64,000 bases of DNA from Pirellulimonas nuda (GTDB taxonomy: Bacteria; Planctomycetota; Planctomycetia; Pirellulales; Lacipirellulaceae): positions 4,092,001 to 4,156,000 of the forward strand of contig NZ_CP036291.1 in assembly GCF_007750855.1 (NCBI RefSeq), written 5' to 3'. The position numbers were made by a program, and so were the translations under genes. Positions 26,856 to 37,369 of the stretch are shown piece by piece. The stretch's first letter is position 1. Every line of letters starts with the position of its first letter. The notes beneath the pieces were generated by a model, which saw only the letters and a program-made list of their open reading frames with translations, ran no database searches and had not been told where the DNA came from.

Positions 26856-27022
26856 CGCTGCTAGCGACGCGCCCAGACCGGGGCCCCCGGGGCTCCGGGT
26901 TCACTTGGCCCCGCTAGGCGTGTGTGCATACTGGTCTGGCCGGAGCAGGTTTGTCTCGGCCGCGGCCGCCGGCACGCATCGCCGGGCGCGCGATTCGATC
27001 TCGGTGCGATCCTCGGGCGTTT

Positions 27023-28750
27023 ATGATTTGCGGCATCGCGGCAGGGACGGAGATCGTTGACTTCGGGGTGTGGGACTCGCTGCGCGACGCCCTGCTGCTG
27101 CTGCTGGCGGCGATGGTGCTCGGCACGGTCGCGGAGCGTCTTCGGCAGAGCTCCATCGTGGGGTACCTGGTGGCGGGGACGCTGGCCGGCCCCAACGTGC
27201 TGGGCTGGATCAGCAAGCAAGAAGCGATCCACAACTTCGCCGAACTCGGCGTGGCGCTGCTGCTGTTCGTGATCGGGCTGGAGTTCTCCCCCCGCCGGCT
27301 GCTGGACCTGGGCGCCGCCGCCCTGGGCGTGGGCGTGCTGCAGGTGGTCCTCACCACCGCCGCGGGCTGGGCCGGCGCCGTGGCGTGCGGCGTCGGCGGG
27401 CAGGAGGCGCTCGTGATCGGCATGATGATCGCGATGAGCTCGACCGCCTGCGTGCTGCGGATGCTCACCGACCGGGCGGAGCTGGACGGCATCCACGGCC
27501 GAGCGGCCCTGGGCGTGCTGCTGGTGCAAGACGTGGCCGTGGTGCCGATGATGCTCGCCGTGAGCGCCATGGCGGGCGGCCAAGCGATGGGCGCGATGGC
27601 GTGGAAGCTGACCCTCAGCCTGCTGCTGGCGGTCGGGCTGATCGGCGGGTTCTACCTGGTGTTCGGCCTGCTGGCGCCGCGGCTGCTGAAGCAACGCGCC
27701 TGGCGGCGCAACCGCGACCTGCCGATCCTGCTGGCCATGATCCTGGCGCTCGGCTCGGCCTGGGCGGCCCACCAGTTGGGGCTCAGCCCCGCGTTGGGCG
27801 CGTTCGCGGGGGGGGTGATGCTGGCGGCCTCGCCGTTCGCCACTCAGGTGCGGGCCGACGTGCGGCCCCTGAGCACCTTGCTGGTGACCCTCTTCTTCGC
27901 GTCGATCGGCATGTTCGGCGACCCGTGGTGGCTTGTGCAGCACCTGCCGCTGGTGGGCGCCATCTTGGTCGCCATCGTGATCGGCAAGCCACTGATCATC
28001 GCGCTGGTCGGACGGCTGATGGGCCAACCGCTGCGCTACTCGGTGGCCACCGGGCTCTGCCTGGCGCAGATCGGCGAGTTCTCCTTCGTGCTGGCCACGA
28101 TCGCCCAGACGCCCATCGACGGCGTCGCGCTGATGTCGGTCGACACGTTCCGGGCCCTCATCTCGGCCACCATCCTCAGCCTGATCCTCACCCCCTACTT
28201 CGTGGCGGCCGCCCCGCGGATCGGGGCCTGGTTCGCCGCGCGGCTCGGACGCTTCGGAGGAGACTCGCTGCTGAGCGGCGTGGCGGCGCCGGACTCCGAG
28301 GAGGTGCCGATCGACCCCGACACGGTGATGATCATCGGCTTCGGCCCCGCCGGCCAGCGGGTCGCAGAAGGGATCCTCGGCTCAAAGCCGGGGCCGATCG
28401 TCGTGGTCGACATGAACCCAGACAACATCGCCGTGGCCGAGCGCTACGGGCTGACCGGGTTCTTGGGAGACGCGACCCAGTCGGAGGTGCTGGAGCACGC
28501 CGGCGTGCACCGCGCGCGGGTGGTAGTGCTGGTGGTGCCAGACCACAAGGCGACGCGGCAACTCATCGACAACGTCCGCGACCTCGCCCCGGAAGCCTAT
28601 TTAATCGTCCGCTGCCGCTACCACGTCTGGCACTGGGAGCTGCTAAACGCCGGCGCCCACGAGGTAGCCGACGAAGAGGACGAGATCGGCCGCCGCATGG
28701 CCCAACGCGTCCGCCGGGTGATCGCGGGCGAGCCGCCGACGCCAGAGTAG
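27023..28750 (+). CDS. Kef-type potassium/proton antiporter with RCK domain
   Basis: This reading is 575 residues. A CPA2-type membrane domain (about 15-390, roughly 12 helices) contains SIVGYLVAGTLAGP, GVALLLFVIGLEFS and the helix-5 region MSSTACVLRML. A TrkA-N/RCK domain starts with the Rossmann loop GFGPAGQ near 438-446 and continues to TRQLIDNVRDL. The usual role is nucleotide- or glutathione-gated K+ efflux for pH or electrophile protection. The ATG at 27023 was preferred because the membrane domain begins soon after it. A GTG at 26924 would add 33 Arg-rich residues. No KefF-like partner is seen next to it. Confidence 0.88.
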   Translation: MICGIAAGTEIVDFGVWDSLRDALLLLLAAMVLGTVAERLRQSSIVGYLVAGTLAGPNVLGWISKQEAIHNFAELGVALLLFVIGLEFSPRRLLDLGAAALGVGVLQVVLTTAAGWAGAVACGVGGQEALVIGMMIAMSSTACVLRMLTDRAELDGIHGRAALGVLLVQDVAVVPMMLAVSAMAGGQAMGAMAWKLTLSLLLAVGLIGGFYLVFGLLAPRLLKQRAWRRNRDLPILLAMILALGSAWAAHQLGLSPALGAFAGGVMLAASPFATQVRADVRPLSTLLVTLFFASIGMFGDPWWLVQHLPLVGAILVAIVIGKPLIIALVGRLMGQPLRYSVATGLCLAQIGEFSFVLATIAQTPIDGVALMSVDTFRALISATILSLILTPYFVAAAPRIGAWFAARLGRFGGDSLLSGVAAPDSEEVPIDPDTVMIIGFGPAGQRVAEGILGSKPGPIVVVDMNPDNIAVAERYGLTGFLGDATQSEVLEHAGVHRARVVVLVVPDHKATRQLIDNVRDLAPEAYLIVRCRYHVWHWELLNAGAHEVADEEDEIGRRMAQRVRRVIAGEPPTPE

Positions 28751-28788
28751 CGGGTCAATCGTAGATTCCCATTCCTAAGACGGAGGGT

Positions 28789-28860
28789 TGCCCACCAATC
28801 ACACGAACGAAGCGAATACGTTGAAGACCCCATTTGTTCTATTCGTGTGATTCGTGGGCA
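28789..28860. repeat. Inverted repeat, family C (TGCCCACCAATCACACGAA)
   Basis: Arms 28789-28807 and 28842-28860 are 19 nt and pair at 18 positions. The words are variants of the outer arms at 9120-9340. The element lies between the convergent stops of the antiporter (28750) and the sulfatase (28879), where a bidirectional terminator would be expected. Confidence 0.85.
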
Positions 28861-28878
28861 GCCTTCCGTGCTTTCGGC

Positions 28879-30255
28879 TCAGCGTGCCGACGCTTTGAGC
28901 TGGGCGAAGCGGGCCCGCATCTCCGCCAGCCGCTCGGCCGACGCGGGGTCGCCCGCCAGGTCGTTTTCTTCGCGCGGGTCTGCCTTGAGGTCGAAGAGCT
29001 GCTCGCGGTCGAAGTCGGGCCAGAACATGTACTTCCAGTCCCTGCGCACCAGCGCCTCGGACGACGGGATGAAGCTCACGTCGCGGATGGTGGGGTGCTC
29101 GTAGAAGAACTCCTCGCGCCACTCGGGCCTTTGCTGGGCAAGGTACAACGGGCTCAGGTCGCGCCCCTGCATCCCCGGGGGCGCCGCAACGCCGGCGGCC
29201 GCTAGCACGGTTGGCGCCAGGTCGACGTTCAGAGTCATCGCGTCGTCGGTCGAGCCGCGCTCGGCTTCGGGCATCCGCGGGTCGCGGATGATTAGCGGCA
29301 CGCGGATGCTTTCTTGGTGGGGGTACCACTTGTCGGCCAGCCCGTGCTCGGCGTGGTAGTAGCCGTTATCGGTAGTGAAGATCACGAGGGTGTCCTCGAG
29401 CGTCCCCTGCCGACGCAGCTCCTCGATCACGCGGCCGCAAGTTGCGTCGACCTCGGTCGCCAGCCGGTAGTAGTTTTTCATCATCGTCTGGTGCTTCTCG
29501 GGAGTGTCGAAGCGCCAGTGCCAGCGATTGCGTCCCTCGTTCTTCTCGTTGGCGACGAAGTCCGGCAGCCGACGGAACGACGCGTCGGTGGCGTTCGGCG
29601 CCACCGGGACCGTCACGTCCTTGTACAGCTCCATGCTTTCGGGTTGGGGCAAGAACTGCAGCGGGTTGCTGTCTTCGGCGTGCGTCGCGAAGAAGGCCAC
29701 GGTCAGGCAGAACGGCTTGTTCGCGGGCCGGGTGTTGAGGAACTCGATCGCGTCGTCTTGGTTCTTCTGCGTCACGTGGATCTTGGAGCCGTCTGGCTGG
29801 TCGATCCAGTGCTTGCCGGAGTACGAGCGGCCGAAGTCGAAGTTCTGGGCCGGGAACTTGCCGTTGTGCCACTTGCCAACGTGCCCGACGAAGTAGCCTT
29901 GCTGGCGCAGCAGCCCGGGGAAGGTCTCTTGCCACGGCGTGTTGAAGGGCCCGAACGCCCGGTTGCCGTGCCGGGTCATCCACTGCCCGGTAAACAGCGT
30001 GGCGCGGCTCACGCCGCAGATCGATGTGGTCACGTAGTTGTCCGTGAACCGCACCCCCTGGCCCGCCAGCCGGTCGAGGTTGGGGGTCAACACCACGGGG
30101 TTGCCCGCAACGCCCAGCGTGTCGTGCCGCCAGTCGTCGGCGTACAGCACCACTATGTTCATCGGCCGACCCGCCGAGTCGGCGCCGCGGACACACGCGG
30201 GGGGGCAGGCGACGGAGCAGACAAACGCAGCAGCAACAATCAGCACGTAGCGCAT
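28879..30255 (-). CDS. Secreted type-I sulfatase with CGVSR active-site variant
   Basis: The 458-residue protein starts with a signal peptide ([20 protein letters not shown], cleavage near 25). Metal-binding Asp residues are in LYADDWRHD (about 38-45). The formylglycine Cys is C80 in [13 protein letters not shown], with Val where the consensus has Pro or Ala. The C-terminal part has [17 protein letters not shown], the second metal site. Sulfatases hydrolyse sulfate esters of polysaccharides in the periplasm or outside, and need FGE for Cys maturation; no FGE gene is in the window. An in-frame upstream start exists, but the chosen ATG gives the signal peptide. Confidence 0.92.
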   Translation of the reverse strand: MRYVLIVAAAFVCSVACPPACVRGADSAGRPMNIVVLYADDWRHDTLGVAGNPVVLTPNLDRLAGQGVRFTDNYVTTSICGVSRATLFTGQWMTRHGNRAFGPFNTPWQETFPGLLRQQGYFVGHVGKWHNGKFPAQNFDFGRSYSGKHWIDQPDGSKIHVTQKNQDDAIEFLNTRPANKPFCLTVAFFATHAEDSNPLQFLPQPESMELYKDVTVPVAPNATDASFRRLPDFVANEKNEGRNRWHWRFDTPEKHQTMMKNYYRLATEVDATCGRVIEELRRQGTLEDTLVIFTTDNGYYHAEHGLADKWYPHQESIRVPLIIRDPRMPEAERGSTDDAMTLNVDLAPTVLAAAGVAAPPGMQGRDLSPLYLAQQRPEWREEFFYEHPTIRDVSFIPSSEALVRRDWKYMFWPDFDREQLFDLKADPREENDLAGDPASAERLAEMRARFAQLKASAR

Positions 30256-30346
30256 CGAAGAGGTCCCGCGTCGGGTTGGAGGGTACAGGAGCAGGCGGCC
30301 CACCGAGTATAACCTCTTGCGTGACGCATCGCCGCTGCCCGCGTCC

Positions 30347-31600
30347 CTACTTCCAATCGTACACGGCCAGGGCGTTCAGCTCGCGGACGATCACCACCCC
30401 CTGGCACACGGCTAGGTGCGCCCAAGTTTCTTCGTCGCTCACCTTGCGCGCATCGATCTGCTCAAAGGCCTCCGGCGTAGCGCGGAACAGGATTAGTTCG
30501 CCGCGTGCGTCGAGCGCCAAGATGCGGTCTCCCAGCACGACCAGGCTCTGATACTTGCCAAACGGCTTGGTGCGCCACTTTTCTTCGCCGGTGGCGAGGT
30601 CGAGGCACTGCAGCCGCTGGTTCCGCAGGTGCATGTACAGGTAGCCGCCCACAACCACGGGAGACGACATGTAGGCCTGCGATTTGTTCTGCCACAACTC
30701 TTCGATCTGTCCTGGATCCTCATCGCTCAATCGCCACATCTGCGAACGCCCCGTGTGGGCGCTGGTGAACAGGCTGTCTCGATAGACCACTGGGGTGAGG
30801 ATGTTCATGCCTTGGAAGGCGTCGATGGGCTGCGACCAACGCACCTCGCCCGACTCGGGGTCGACCCCCTTGAGCTCTTGACGCGTCTGCACTACCAAAC
30901 ACGTCCTGCCCCCAACCTCTGCCAGGTACGGGGAGCTGAACGCCCCAGACGACGCCATCCCTGGTCCGCTGCGGGCGACGTTCCACAGCACCTCGCCGGT
31001 CTTCTTGTCGATCTTCGCGAGCCCGCCCCCCATCTGCGCATAGAGGAATTGCTCGGTGACGATCGGCGACGAGGCCGCGCCAAACGCCGGCGGCTCAGAC
31101 CCGAAGTCCTTCGGGAAATCGATCCGCCAGCGCTCCGCCCCAGACTGCTGGTCGAGCGCAACCAGAACGTCTCGGATGCCGACCACGTACAGCGCGTCGT
31201 CATCCGCGGCCGGTGTGGCGCGGATCCAGCTGCCGTTCGAAGCAGCAAAAAACGGAACCTTCATGGCGCCGGGCCACTGCGTCTCCCATAGCCGTTCTCC
31301 CGTGGTCAGGTCGAAGGCCGACGTGACTTCGGTCTTCTCGTCGCGCGTCTCGGTGGTGAAGACGCGGTTTCCGACAACGATCGGGCCCGAGTAGCTGGGC
31401 CCCAGCTCTGCCCGCCAGCGCTGCTTCAAGTGGTCCTCGCCAAGCGACTCGGGCCAAACGTCCCCCAGGGCCCGGCCGTCACGCAGCGGCCCCCGCCATT
31501 GGGGCCAGCCTGCGTCTGCCCCTGTATCGGCTGACGCGGAAGCCGTACCCAGAACCACGGCGACCAGTGCGCACCAAGTAACCGCTTGTCTTAGCATCAT
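30347..31600 (-). CDS. Secreted PQQ-like beta-propeller protein
   Basis: The 417-residue protein has a signal peptide ending near ASASADTG (about 25). It then has the family hallmark WPQWRGP (residues 33-39) and repeated propeller blades such as [36 protein letters not shown] and [13 protein letters not shown]. These PQQ/BamB-like eight-bladed propellers are abundant in planctomycetes and lack evidence for PQQ binding in most cases. It lies 91 bp upstream of the sulfatase start on the same strand, so co-transcription is possible. Function is unknown. Confidence 0.85.
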   Translation of the reverse strand: MMLRQAVTWCALVAVVLGTASASADTGADAGWPQWRGPLRDGRALGDVWPESLGEDHLKQRWRAELGPSYSGPIVVGNRVFTTETRDEKTEVTSAFDLTTGERLWETQWPGAMKVPFFAASNGSWIRATPAADDDALYVVGIRDVLVALDQQSGAERWRIDFPKDFGSEPPAFGAASSPIVTEQFLYAQMGGGLAKIDKKTGEVLWNVARSGPGMASSGAFSSPYLAEVGGRTCLVVQTRQELKGVDPESGEVRWSQPIDAFQGMNILTPVVYRDSLFTSAHTGRSQMWRLSDEDPGQIEELWQNKSQAYMSSPVVVGGYLYMHLRNQRLQCLDLATGEEKWRTKPFGKYQSLVVLGDRILALDARGELILFRATPEAFEQIDARKVSDEETWAHLAVCQGVVIVRELNALAVYDWK

Positions 31601-31685
31601 GCCGGCTCCAGTGAGAATTAGGGACGATTAAGGAGCGCAGCGAGACCGCCATAGATCGAACCAGCTCCGTTATGCACGTTAGGAG

Positions 31686-32516
31686 CTATCTCGGATCTGG
31701 ACAGCCCGCGGAACCATCGGAAGACCTGCGGCTCGGCTGGCAGGCGGGGCACCAGTAGGTCGACCGCCCCGCTTCCCCCTGCCGCTGCATGGCGATCGGC
31801 CCCTCGCACTTCAGGCAGGGCCCCCCGCTGCGGTGGTACACCCACAGCCGGGCGCCGGCGCCGACGCGGGTCGCCCGCGGCCGGCCGTCGAGGTTGCGGA
31901 GCATGTGCCGGCGGGCCACGGCGAGCACGGCCCGCAGCTCGTCGTCCGAATAGGCCGCGACGTCGGCGAACGGGTCGAGCTTCTGCAGGAACAGCACCTC
32001 CGACTTGTAGACGTTGCCGATGCCGCTCACCAATCGCTGGTTCATCACCGCCACCCCCAGGGGCGTCCCCTCGGCCCCGCGCAGCCGTGCGACCGCTTCC
32101 TCCATGGCGAACTCCCCGGCAAGCAGGTCGGGTCCCAAGCCCGAGAGGTGCGGGTGCCGCCGCAGGGCGTCGCTGCTCAGGTGCTCGAGCGTCTTGGGCG
32201 TGAAGCAGACCGCCTGCAGGCCGTCGAACGTCAGTGTGAGCGCGGCGTACGACGCCGGCTTCTGCCACGGCTCGCCGGCCGGGTAGAGGTGCCAAGAGCC
32301 GGTCATCCCCATGTGGGAATGGATGGCGCCCCCTTGCGAGAGGTGCATCAGCAGGTGCTTGCCGCGGGCCTCGACGGCCGTAATGGTGCGCCCCGCCAGC
32401 CCGCCCAGCAGGCTGTCGCGCAGCCGATCCCACACATCGGCGCGGTCGATCGCACGGCCCTCGATCGCCCTACGCAACTGAACGGCCGAACGGAAGATGG
32501 TGTCGCCTTCGGGCAT
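31686..32516 (-). CDS. nei: Fpg/Nei-family DNA glycosylase (endonuclease VIII-like)
   Basis: The 276-residue protein begins MPEGDTIFRSA, giving the catalytic Pro1-Glu2 after Met removal. Lys53 in ARGKHLLMH matches the catalytic Lys position. The H2TH region contains NQRLVSGIGNVYKSEVLF. A zinc finger with C-x2-C-x18-C-x2-C lies near the C-terminus, with the DNA-contacting Arg in EAGRSTYWC. MPEGDT rather than MPELPE points to the Nei side of the family. The enzyme excises oxidised pyrimidines and cuts the strand by beta,delta-elimination. The start at 32516 is fixed by the need for an N-terminal Pro. Lhr helicase lies upstream on the same strand, a DNA-repair neighbour. Confidence 0.93.
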   Translation of the reverse strand: MPEGDTIFRSAVQLRRAIEGRAIDRADVWDRLRDSLLGGLAGRTITAVEARGKHLLMHLSQGGAIHSHMGMTGSWHLYPAGEPWQKPASYAALTLTFDGLQAVCFTPKTLEHLSSDALRRHPHLSGLGPDLLAGEFAMEEAVARLRGAEGTPLGVAVMNQRLVSGIGNVYKSEVLFLQKLDPFADVAAYSDDELRAVLAVARRHMLRNLDGRPRATRVGAGARLWVYHRSGGPCLKCEGPIAMQRQGEAGRSTYWCPACQPSRRSSDGSAGCPDPR

Positions 32517-32553
32517 AGTATCTAGGGGTTTGACGAACACGCAAGAAGCAAAC

Positions 32554-32725
32554 CACAGAGTCACAGAGAACACTGAGCCGAAAACGAGAAACCAACCGCC
32601 GATGGGCGACGATCAACGTAGATGACAAACGGGAACACTGCTCGAACGTATCGGCGTGTATCCGCGTTCATCGGCGGTTCCCTTCTCTTGGCCTTCCCGT
32701 TCTCGGTGCTCTGCGTGGCTCTGTG
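32554..32725. repeat. Nested inverted repeat, family D outside family B
   Basis: Outer arms 32554-32577 (CACAGAGTCACAGAGAAC...) and 32702-32725 pair at 19 of 24 positions. Inner arms AACCGCCGATG (32594-32604) and CATCGGCGGTT (32669-32679) pair perfectly. The families and their order parallel the composite at 9120-9340. It separates lhr from nei, both on the minus strand. Confidence 0.85.
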
Positions 32726-32761
32726 ACTTTCTTCCAGCCGCAAACTACGATTGCGAACCAT

Positions 32762-35700
32762 CTACTCTGTTTCGCGTTCGAGATCGCCGTCCAGCTCTGC
32801 CGGGTCGCGACGCGACGCCATCACGTCGAGCCGCGTCATCCGGCCGACGCCGCGGTGGAGGTAGCCGCGGCTGGTCGAGACGAACCCCGCCCGCCGCAGC
32901 GCGTCGCACAGCGGCGACTCGCCGATCGGCGCGCCGTCGATGCGGTCCAGCAGCAGCGGGCCGGTCGCTTCGGCCAGCTTGGCCAGCCGCTGAGCGAGCA
33001 GGTCGCCGGAGTCGTCGGCGGTAGCGCCCCCTTCGCTGGGGACCGTCGCCAAGCGCCGCGTCGACCGGGCGAGGTAGGCCAGCATCTGCCCGCTCGCGGC
33101 GTCGATCAGCACCGCGGCGCCGGCGGTGCGTTGCAGCTGGGCGGCGGGGTCGCGCGTGGCGGGCCACTTCAGCAGCGACCCGTAGGCGCAGGCCGGGTCC
33201 GCGGCCGAGAGCGCCAGCACCCGCTCTTCGATGGCCGCGTCGGGGGCGATCCGGGGATCGCGACGCAGCAGGTCCTCTGAGCCCGGCAGCGCGAACTGGG
33301 CGCCCCCCATCCCTTCGACAAAGTAGCCACGCCGCACCTTGCCCGCTTCTTCCATCGCGCGGAGCACCGGGTAGAGCGCGCCGAACCCGCCGACGACGGT
33401 CTCGCGACCCACGACCCCGCGCGTCACCACGCCGTAGCGACGCAAGAGCTGCTCAACGAGCGCCGTCTGCCGGACGGTCGGCGAGAGGGCCTCGGCTTCG
33501 GCCCCGGGCAGCAGCGACCAACGCCCCTCGGAACCGGCAAGCGCCGAGGTCCGCCGCGACCGGAAGCGGACCCGCGGGTCGCGTCCCCCCCGGACGCGGC
33601 TCCGCGTAGCGCTCGCCGGCTTCGAGACGCGCAGCCGCGAGCGCATCGGCGCCAGCGTATCGTTGGTGACCGCGCCGCTCCACACCAACCGCCATAGCGA
33701 ATCGATCATGTCGTGCTTGAAGCCCCCAACGCTGCGCAGCAACTCGTCAAAGAACTGGGCGCCCCGCTCACGCAGCGCGGTAATGATGGCCGCCTCGGCG
33801 GCGCCCTCTTCCGCAGTCGCCGGCGGGGCCAGTAGCGGGAAGCTGTCGGCCAGGTAGAGCGCAATCCGCCCGTCGCTGGGCCCCGACGCCTCGACGCCCC
33901 GCCACACCACCTCGCCCGCCGCGCAAAGCTCGTCGAGCTGCCCCGGCAGGTAGTCGACAACACGCGCCGGGAGGATGTCGCGCTCGAGCGCCGAGGCGGC
34001 CAGCGGCGCCCCCTGCAACTGCTCGACCGCGTCGAGCAGCCCATCGAGCCCGCGACGCGGCTTGTCGAGCCCTTGCCACACCGGCAAAAACCGAGCGAGC
34101 ACCTCGGGCGCTACGGGCTCGACTTGCTTGCGCAGCCGGGCCAGCGACAGCCGCTTGATCCGCTTGAGCACGCCGGCGTCGACCCACTCTTCGCCCACGC
34201 CGCCGGGCAAGAACTCTCCCCGCAGCACGCGGCCCGCCGCGGCGAGCGTCTCCAGCACGCCGCGAGCGGTCGCCTCGCCCAGCCCAAACCGGGCCGCGGC
34301 GTCGGCCGCGGTGAAAGGGCCACGCGTGCGCGCGTAGCGCGACAACAAATCGGCCAGCGGCGCGGCGCCGGTCTCGAGGAACGCCTCGGGCAGGCCCGGC
34401 GGGGGCTGCACACCCAGGGCGTCGCGCAGCCGCGCCGCGTCCTCGGCCGCCGCCAGCCGCGGCTCGCCAGCGATGCGCACGCGGATGATGCGACGCGCCC
34501 GCAGCAGCCCCTCCACCCAGCCCGTCGCCAATCCGGCCGCCGCCGCGTCTGGCTGCACGCGTTGCATCAGCTCGTGCTCGCTGAGGTCTCCCAGGTAGAG
34601 CAGCAGGTCGTGCACCGCGTCGGCGTCGCCCACCCGCCGCTCGTCGAGCCGCTGCAAACCGAGCGCGACCTCGTCGATCGCGTCGGCGTCCAGCAGCTCG
34701 CGGTAGTCGGCGGCGCCCAGCAGCTCGCGGAGCTGGGCGTGGTCGAGCGCCAGCGATTGTGCCCGCCGCTCTGCCAGCGGCGCGTCTCCCTCGTAGAGGA
34801 AGTTGGCCGTGTAGTTGAACATCAACGACGCCGCAAACGGCGACGGCGAGTCGGTCTCCACCGCGTGCACACGCACCTGCTGCCGCGCGATCTCCCCCAA
34901 GAGCTGCTTCAGCCCCGGGACGTCGAACACGTCGCGTAGACACTCGCGGTAGGTCTCTAGCAAGATGGGGAACCGCTCGTACCGCGAGGCGACCGCCAGC
35001 AGGTCGGCCGACTTGCGTCGCTGCAGCCACAGCGGCGTCCGCCGGCCCGGCTGCCGCCGGGGCAGCAGCAGCGCCCGGGCCGCGTTCTCGCGGAAGTGCG
35101 ACGCGAACAGCGCCGTCGAGCCCAGGTGCCGCACCACCAGGTCCTCGACCTCGCCCGCGCCCATCAGCAGCGCGTCGACGCCCGGCAGCGGTTCGCTCTC
35201 GGGGAGCCGCAGCACGATGCCGTCGTCGGACCACATCAGGTCGAGCTCCAGCCCCGACTGCTCGCGCAGCCGCTGCGCGATGGCCAGCGCCCAAGGGGCG
35301 TGCACCCGCGCGCCGAACGGCGAGAGCACCACCACGCGCCAGTCGCCGATCTCGTCGAGGAACGTCTCGACGACGATCGTCTTGTCGGTCGGCGGCTCGC
35401 CCGCGGCGGCCGTTTGTTCGTCGATGTACTGCAGCAGGTTGCTGACGGCGCGGTCGTCGAGGCCCGCCTCGTCGCGGAGCGCGCGGACCGTCTCCTCACG
35501 GCCGGCGCCCGCGAGCTTGCGCGTCAGCTCCCCCACCACGCGGCCGAAGTCGAGCGGGCGCCCCGGCCCGTCGCCGCGCCAGAAGGGCATCTTGCCGGGC
35601 TCGCCCGGCGCGGGGGTCACGATCACCCGGTCGCGCGTGATCTCTAGCACCCGCCACGACGACGCCCCCAGCAAGAACACCTCGCCGGCCCGTGTCTCGA

Positions 35701-37369
35701 ACACCATCTCTTCGTCCAGCTCACCCACGCGCAGCCCCACGGCGCCGGGCTCTGCGGCGAGGAACACGCCGTACAGGCCGCGGTCGGGGATGGCGCCGGC
35801 GTTGAGCACGGCGATCCGCTGCGAGGTCTTCCGCGGGCCGACCGTGCCGGCCAGGCGGTCCCAGTTCAGCCGTGGCCGCAGCTCAGAAAACTCGTCGCTG
35901 GGGTAGCGCCCGGCGAGCAGGTCAAGCACGCCGTCGAACAGCGCGCGCGGGAGCTCGGCGAACGGCGCCGCGCCGCGGACCATGGCGTACAGATCGTCGA
36001 CGCCTAGGGGCTCCATCGCGGCGATGGCCACCATCTGCTGCGCCAGCACGTCCAGCGTGTTGCGTGGGTAGCGCGTCGTCTCGACCAGCCCGCTACGCAT
36101 CCGCAGCGTGGCGGCCGCGCACGCCAGCAGGTCGCCGCGGAACTTGGGAAAGATCACCCCCTTGGAGGGCGCCCCGATGTGGTGCCCCGCGCGGCCGATC
36201 CGCTGCATTCCGGACGCCACCGACGGGGGCGCCTCGATTTGCACGACCAGGTCGACGGCGCCCATGTCGATCCCCAGCTCCAATGAGCTGGTCGCGACAA
36301 TGGCCGGAAGCTGGCCGCGTTTGAGCCGGTCTTCGATCGCCACGCGCTGCGCGTGGGCGATCGAGCCGTGGTGCGCCAGGGCGATTTCTTCTTCGGCCAG
36401 CTCGTTGATCGCTGCGGCGAGCCGCTCGGCCAGCCGACGGCTGTTGACGAAGATCATCGTCGAGCGGTGCCCGCGGATCAGCTCAACCAGCCGGGGGTGG
36501 ATCGCCGGCCAGATGGACGGCGGCGCCGACGGGCCCGACGTGGGGCCCGGCGTGACGTCTTGCGGCCGGCTGAGGTTGGCCATGTCGTCCACCGGCACCT
36601 CAACGGTCAGCTCCAGCCGCTTCGGCTCGCTGGCGTCGATGATCTCTACCGGCCGCGGCCGCGGGGGAAGGTCGGGGTCGGCCGTCGCGTCGGCGCCCCC
36701 CAAGAGGCGGGCGATCTCCTCCAGCGGCCGCTGGGTGGCCGACAACCCGATCCGCTGCAGCGGCGCCGCGTCGGGCCGCGCCCCGCGCCGCAGCCGCTCT
36801 AGCCGCTCGAGCGACAAGAACAAGTGGACGCCGCGCTTGGTCGCCGCCACGGCGTGGATCTCGTCGATGATCACCGAGTCGACCGTCGCCAGCGCCTCGC
36901 GGCTCTTCGACGTGAGCATCAGGTACAGCGACTCGGGGGTCGTGATCAAGATGTCCGGGGGGTCGCGCTGGATCTCACGCCGCTCGGCCGCGGAGGTGTC
37001 GCCCGAACGCACCGCAACCCGCGGCAGGCGGTGGGGGGTGGCCGAGCGATCGGCCGCGGCGTGGATCCCGGCCAGCGGCGCCCGCAGGTTGCGGTCGATG
37101 TCGACCGCCAGCGCCTTCAGCGGCGAGATGTAGAGCACGCGCACCCCTTTGGCCGGGGGCGTGTCGGGTCCGGCGCCGCCCGCCGGGGGGAACATCAACC
37201 GGTCGATCGCAGCCAGGAACGCGGCCAGCGTCTTCCCCGACCCGGTGGGCGCCAGCAACAGCCCACTGCGGCCCGCCGACAGCACCGGCCACGCGGCCCG
37301 CTGGATGCCGGTGGGCCCCGAGAACGAGTCTTCGAACCATCCACGCGTGCAGGCGTGCAGCGACTGCAT
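32762..37369 (-). CDS. lhr: Full-length Lhr superfamily-2 DNA helicase
   Basis: The 1535 residues match the E. coli Lhr length (1538). Motif I is APTGSGKT (40-47), motif II DEIH in VIIDEIHAVAATKRG, and motif VI QRIGRAGHH. After the helicase core come winged-helix and Lhr-core domains. The long C-terminal part (about 870-1535) is the Lhr-CTD found only in full-length proteins, for which uracil-DNA glycosylase activity has been reported in E. coli. The start at 37369 was chosen because MQSLHACTRGWFEDSF leads straight into the Q-motif-like region; an in-frame extension upstream to 37531 is Pro/Ala-rich and unlikely. Its neighbour nei suggests a base-repair grouping. Confidence 0.93.
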   Translation of the reverse strand: MQSLHACTRGWFEDSFSGPTGIQRAAWPVLSAGRSGLLLAPTGSGKTLAAFLAAIDRLMFPPAGGAGPDTPPAKGVRVLYISPLKALAVDIDRNLRAPLAGIHAAADRSATPHRLPRVAVRSGDTSAAERREIQRDPPDILITTPESLYLMLTSKSREALATVDSVIIDEIHAVAATKRGVHLFLSLERLERLRRGARPDAAPLQRIGLSATQRPLEEIARLLGGADATADPDLPPRPRPVEIIDASEPKRLELTVEVPVDDMANLSRPQDVTPGPTSGPSAPPSIWPAIHPRLVELIRGHRSTMIFVNSRRLAERLAAAINELAEEEIALAHHGSIAHAQRVAIEDRLKRGQLPAIVATSSLELGIDMGAVDLVVQIEAPPSVASGMQRIGRAGHHIGAPSKGVIFPKFRGDLLACAAATLRMRSGLVETTRYPRNTLDVLAQQMVAIAAMEPLGVDDLYAMVRGAAPFAELPRALFDGVLDLLAGRYPSDEFSELRPRLNWDRLAGTVGPRKTSQRIAVLNAGAIPDRGLYGVFLAAEPGAVGLRVGELDEEMVFETRAGEVFLLGASSWRVLEITRDRVIVTPAPGEPGKMPFWRGDGPGRPLDFGRVVGELTRKLAGAGREETVRALRDEAGLDDRAVSNLLQYIDEQTAAAGEPPTDKTIVVETFLDEIGDWRVVVLSPFGARVHAPWALAIAQRLREQSGLELDLMWSDDGIVLRLPESEPLPGVDALLMGAGEVEDLVVRHLGSTALFASHFRENAARALLLPRRQPGRRTPLWLQRRKSADLLAVASRYERFPILLETYRECLRDVFDVPGLKQLLGEIARQQVRVHAVETDSPSPFAASLMFNYTANFLYEGDAPLAERRAQSLALDHAQLRELLGAADYRELLDADAIDEVALGLQRLDERRVGDADAVHDLLLYLGDLSEHELMQRVQPDAAAAGLATGWVEGLLRARRIIRVRIAGEPRLAAAEDAARLRDALGVQPPPGLPEAFLETGAAPLADLLSRYARTRGPFTAADAAARFGLGEATARGVLETLAAAGRVLRGEFLPGGVGEEWVDAGVLKRIKRLSLARLRKQVEPVAPEVLARFLPVWQGLDKPRRGLDGLLDAVEQLQGAPLAASALERDILPARVVDYLPGQLDELCAAGEVVWRGVEASGPSDGRIALYLADSFPLLAPPATAEEGAAEAAIITALRERGAQFFDELLRSVGGFKHDMIDSLWRLVWSGAVTNDTLAPMRSRLRVSKPASATRSRVRGGRDPRVRFRSRRTSALAGSEGRWSLLPGAEAEALSPTVRQTALVEQLLRRYGVVTRGVVGRETVVGGFGALYPVLRAMEEAGKVRRGYFVEGMGGAQFALPGSEDLLRRDPRIAPDAAIEERVLALSAADPACAYGSLLKWPATRDPAAQLQRTAGAAVLIDAASGQMLAYLARSTRRLATVPSEGGATADDSGDLLAQRLAKLAEATGPLLLDRIDGAPIGESPLCDALRRAGFVSTSRGYLHRGVGRMTRLDVMASRRDPAELDGDLERETE

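Noticed and set aside
31618-32433. Second minus-strand frame overlapping the nei gene
   Set aside because: The nei frame has all catalytic and zinc-finger residues, so no frameshift is needed; the other frame is a shadow.
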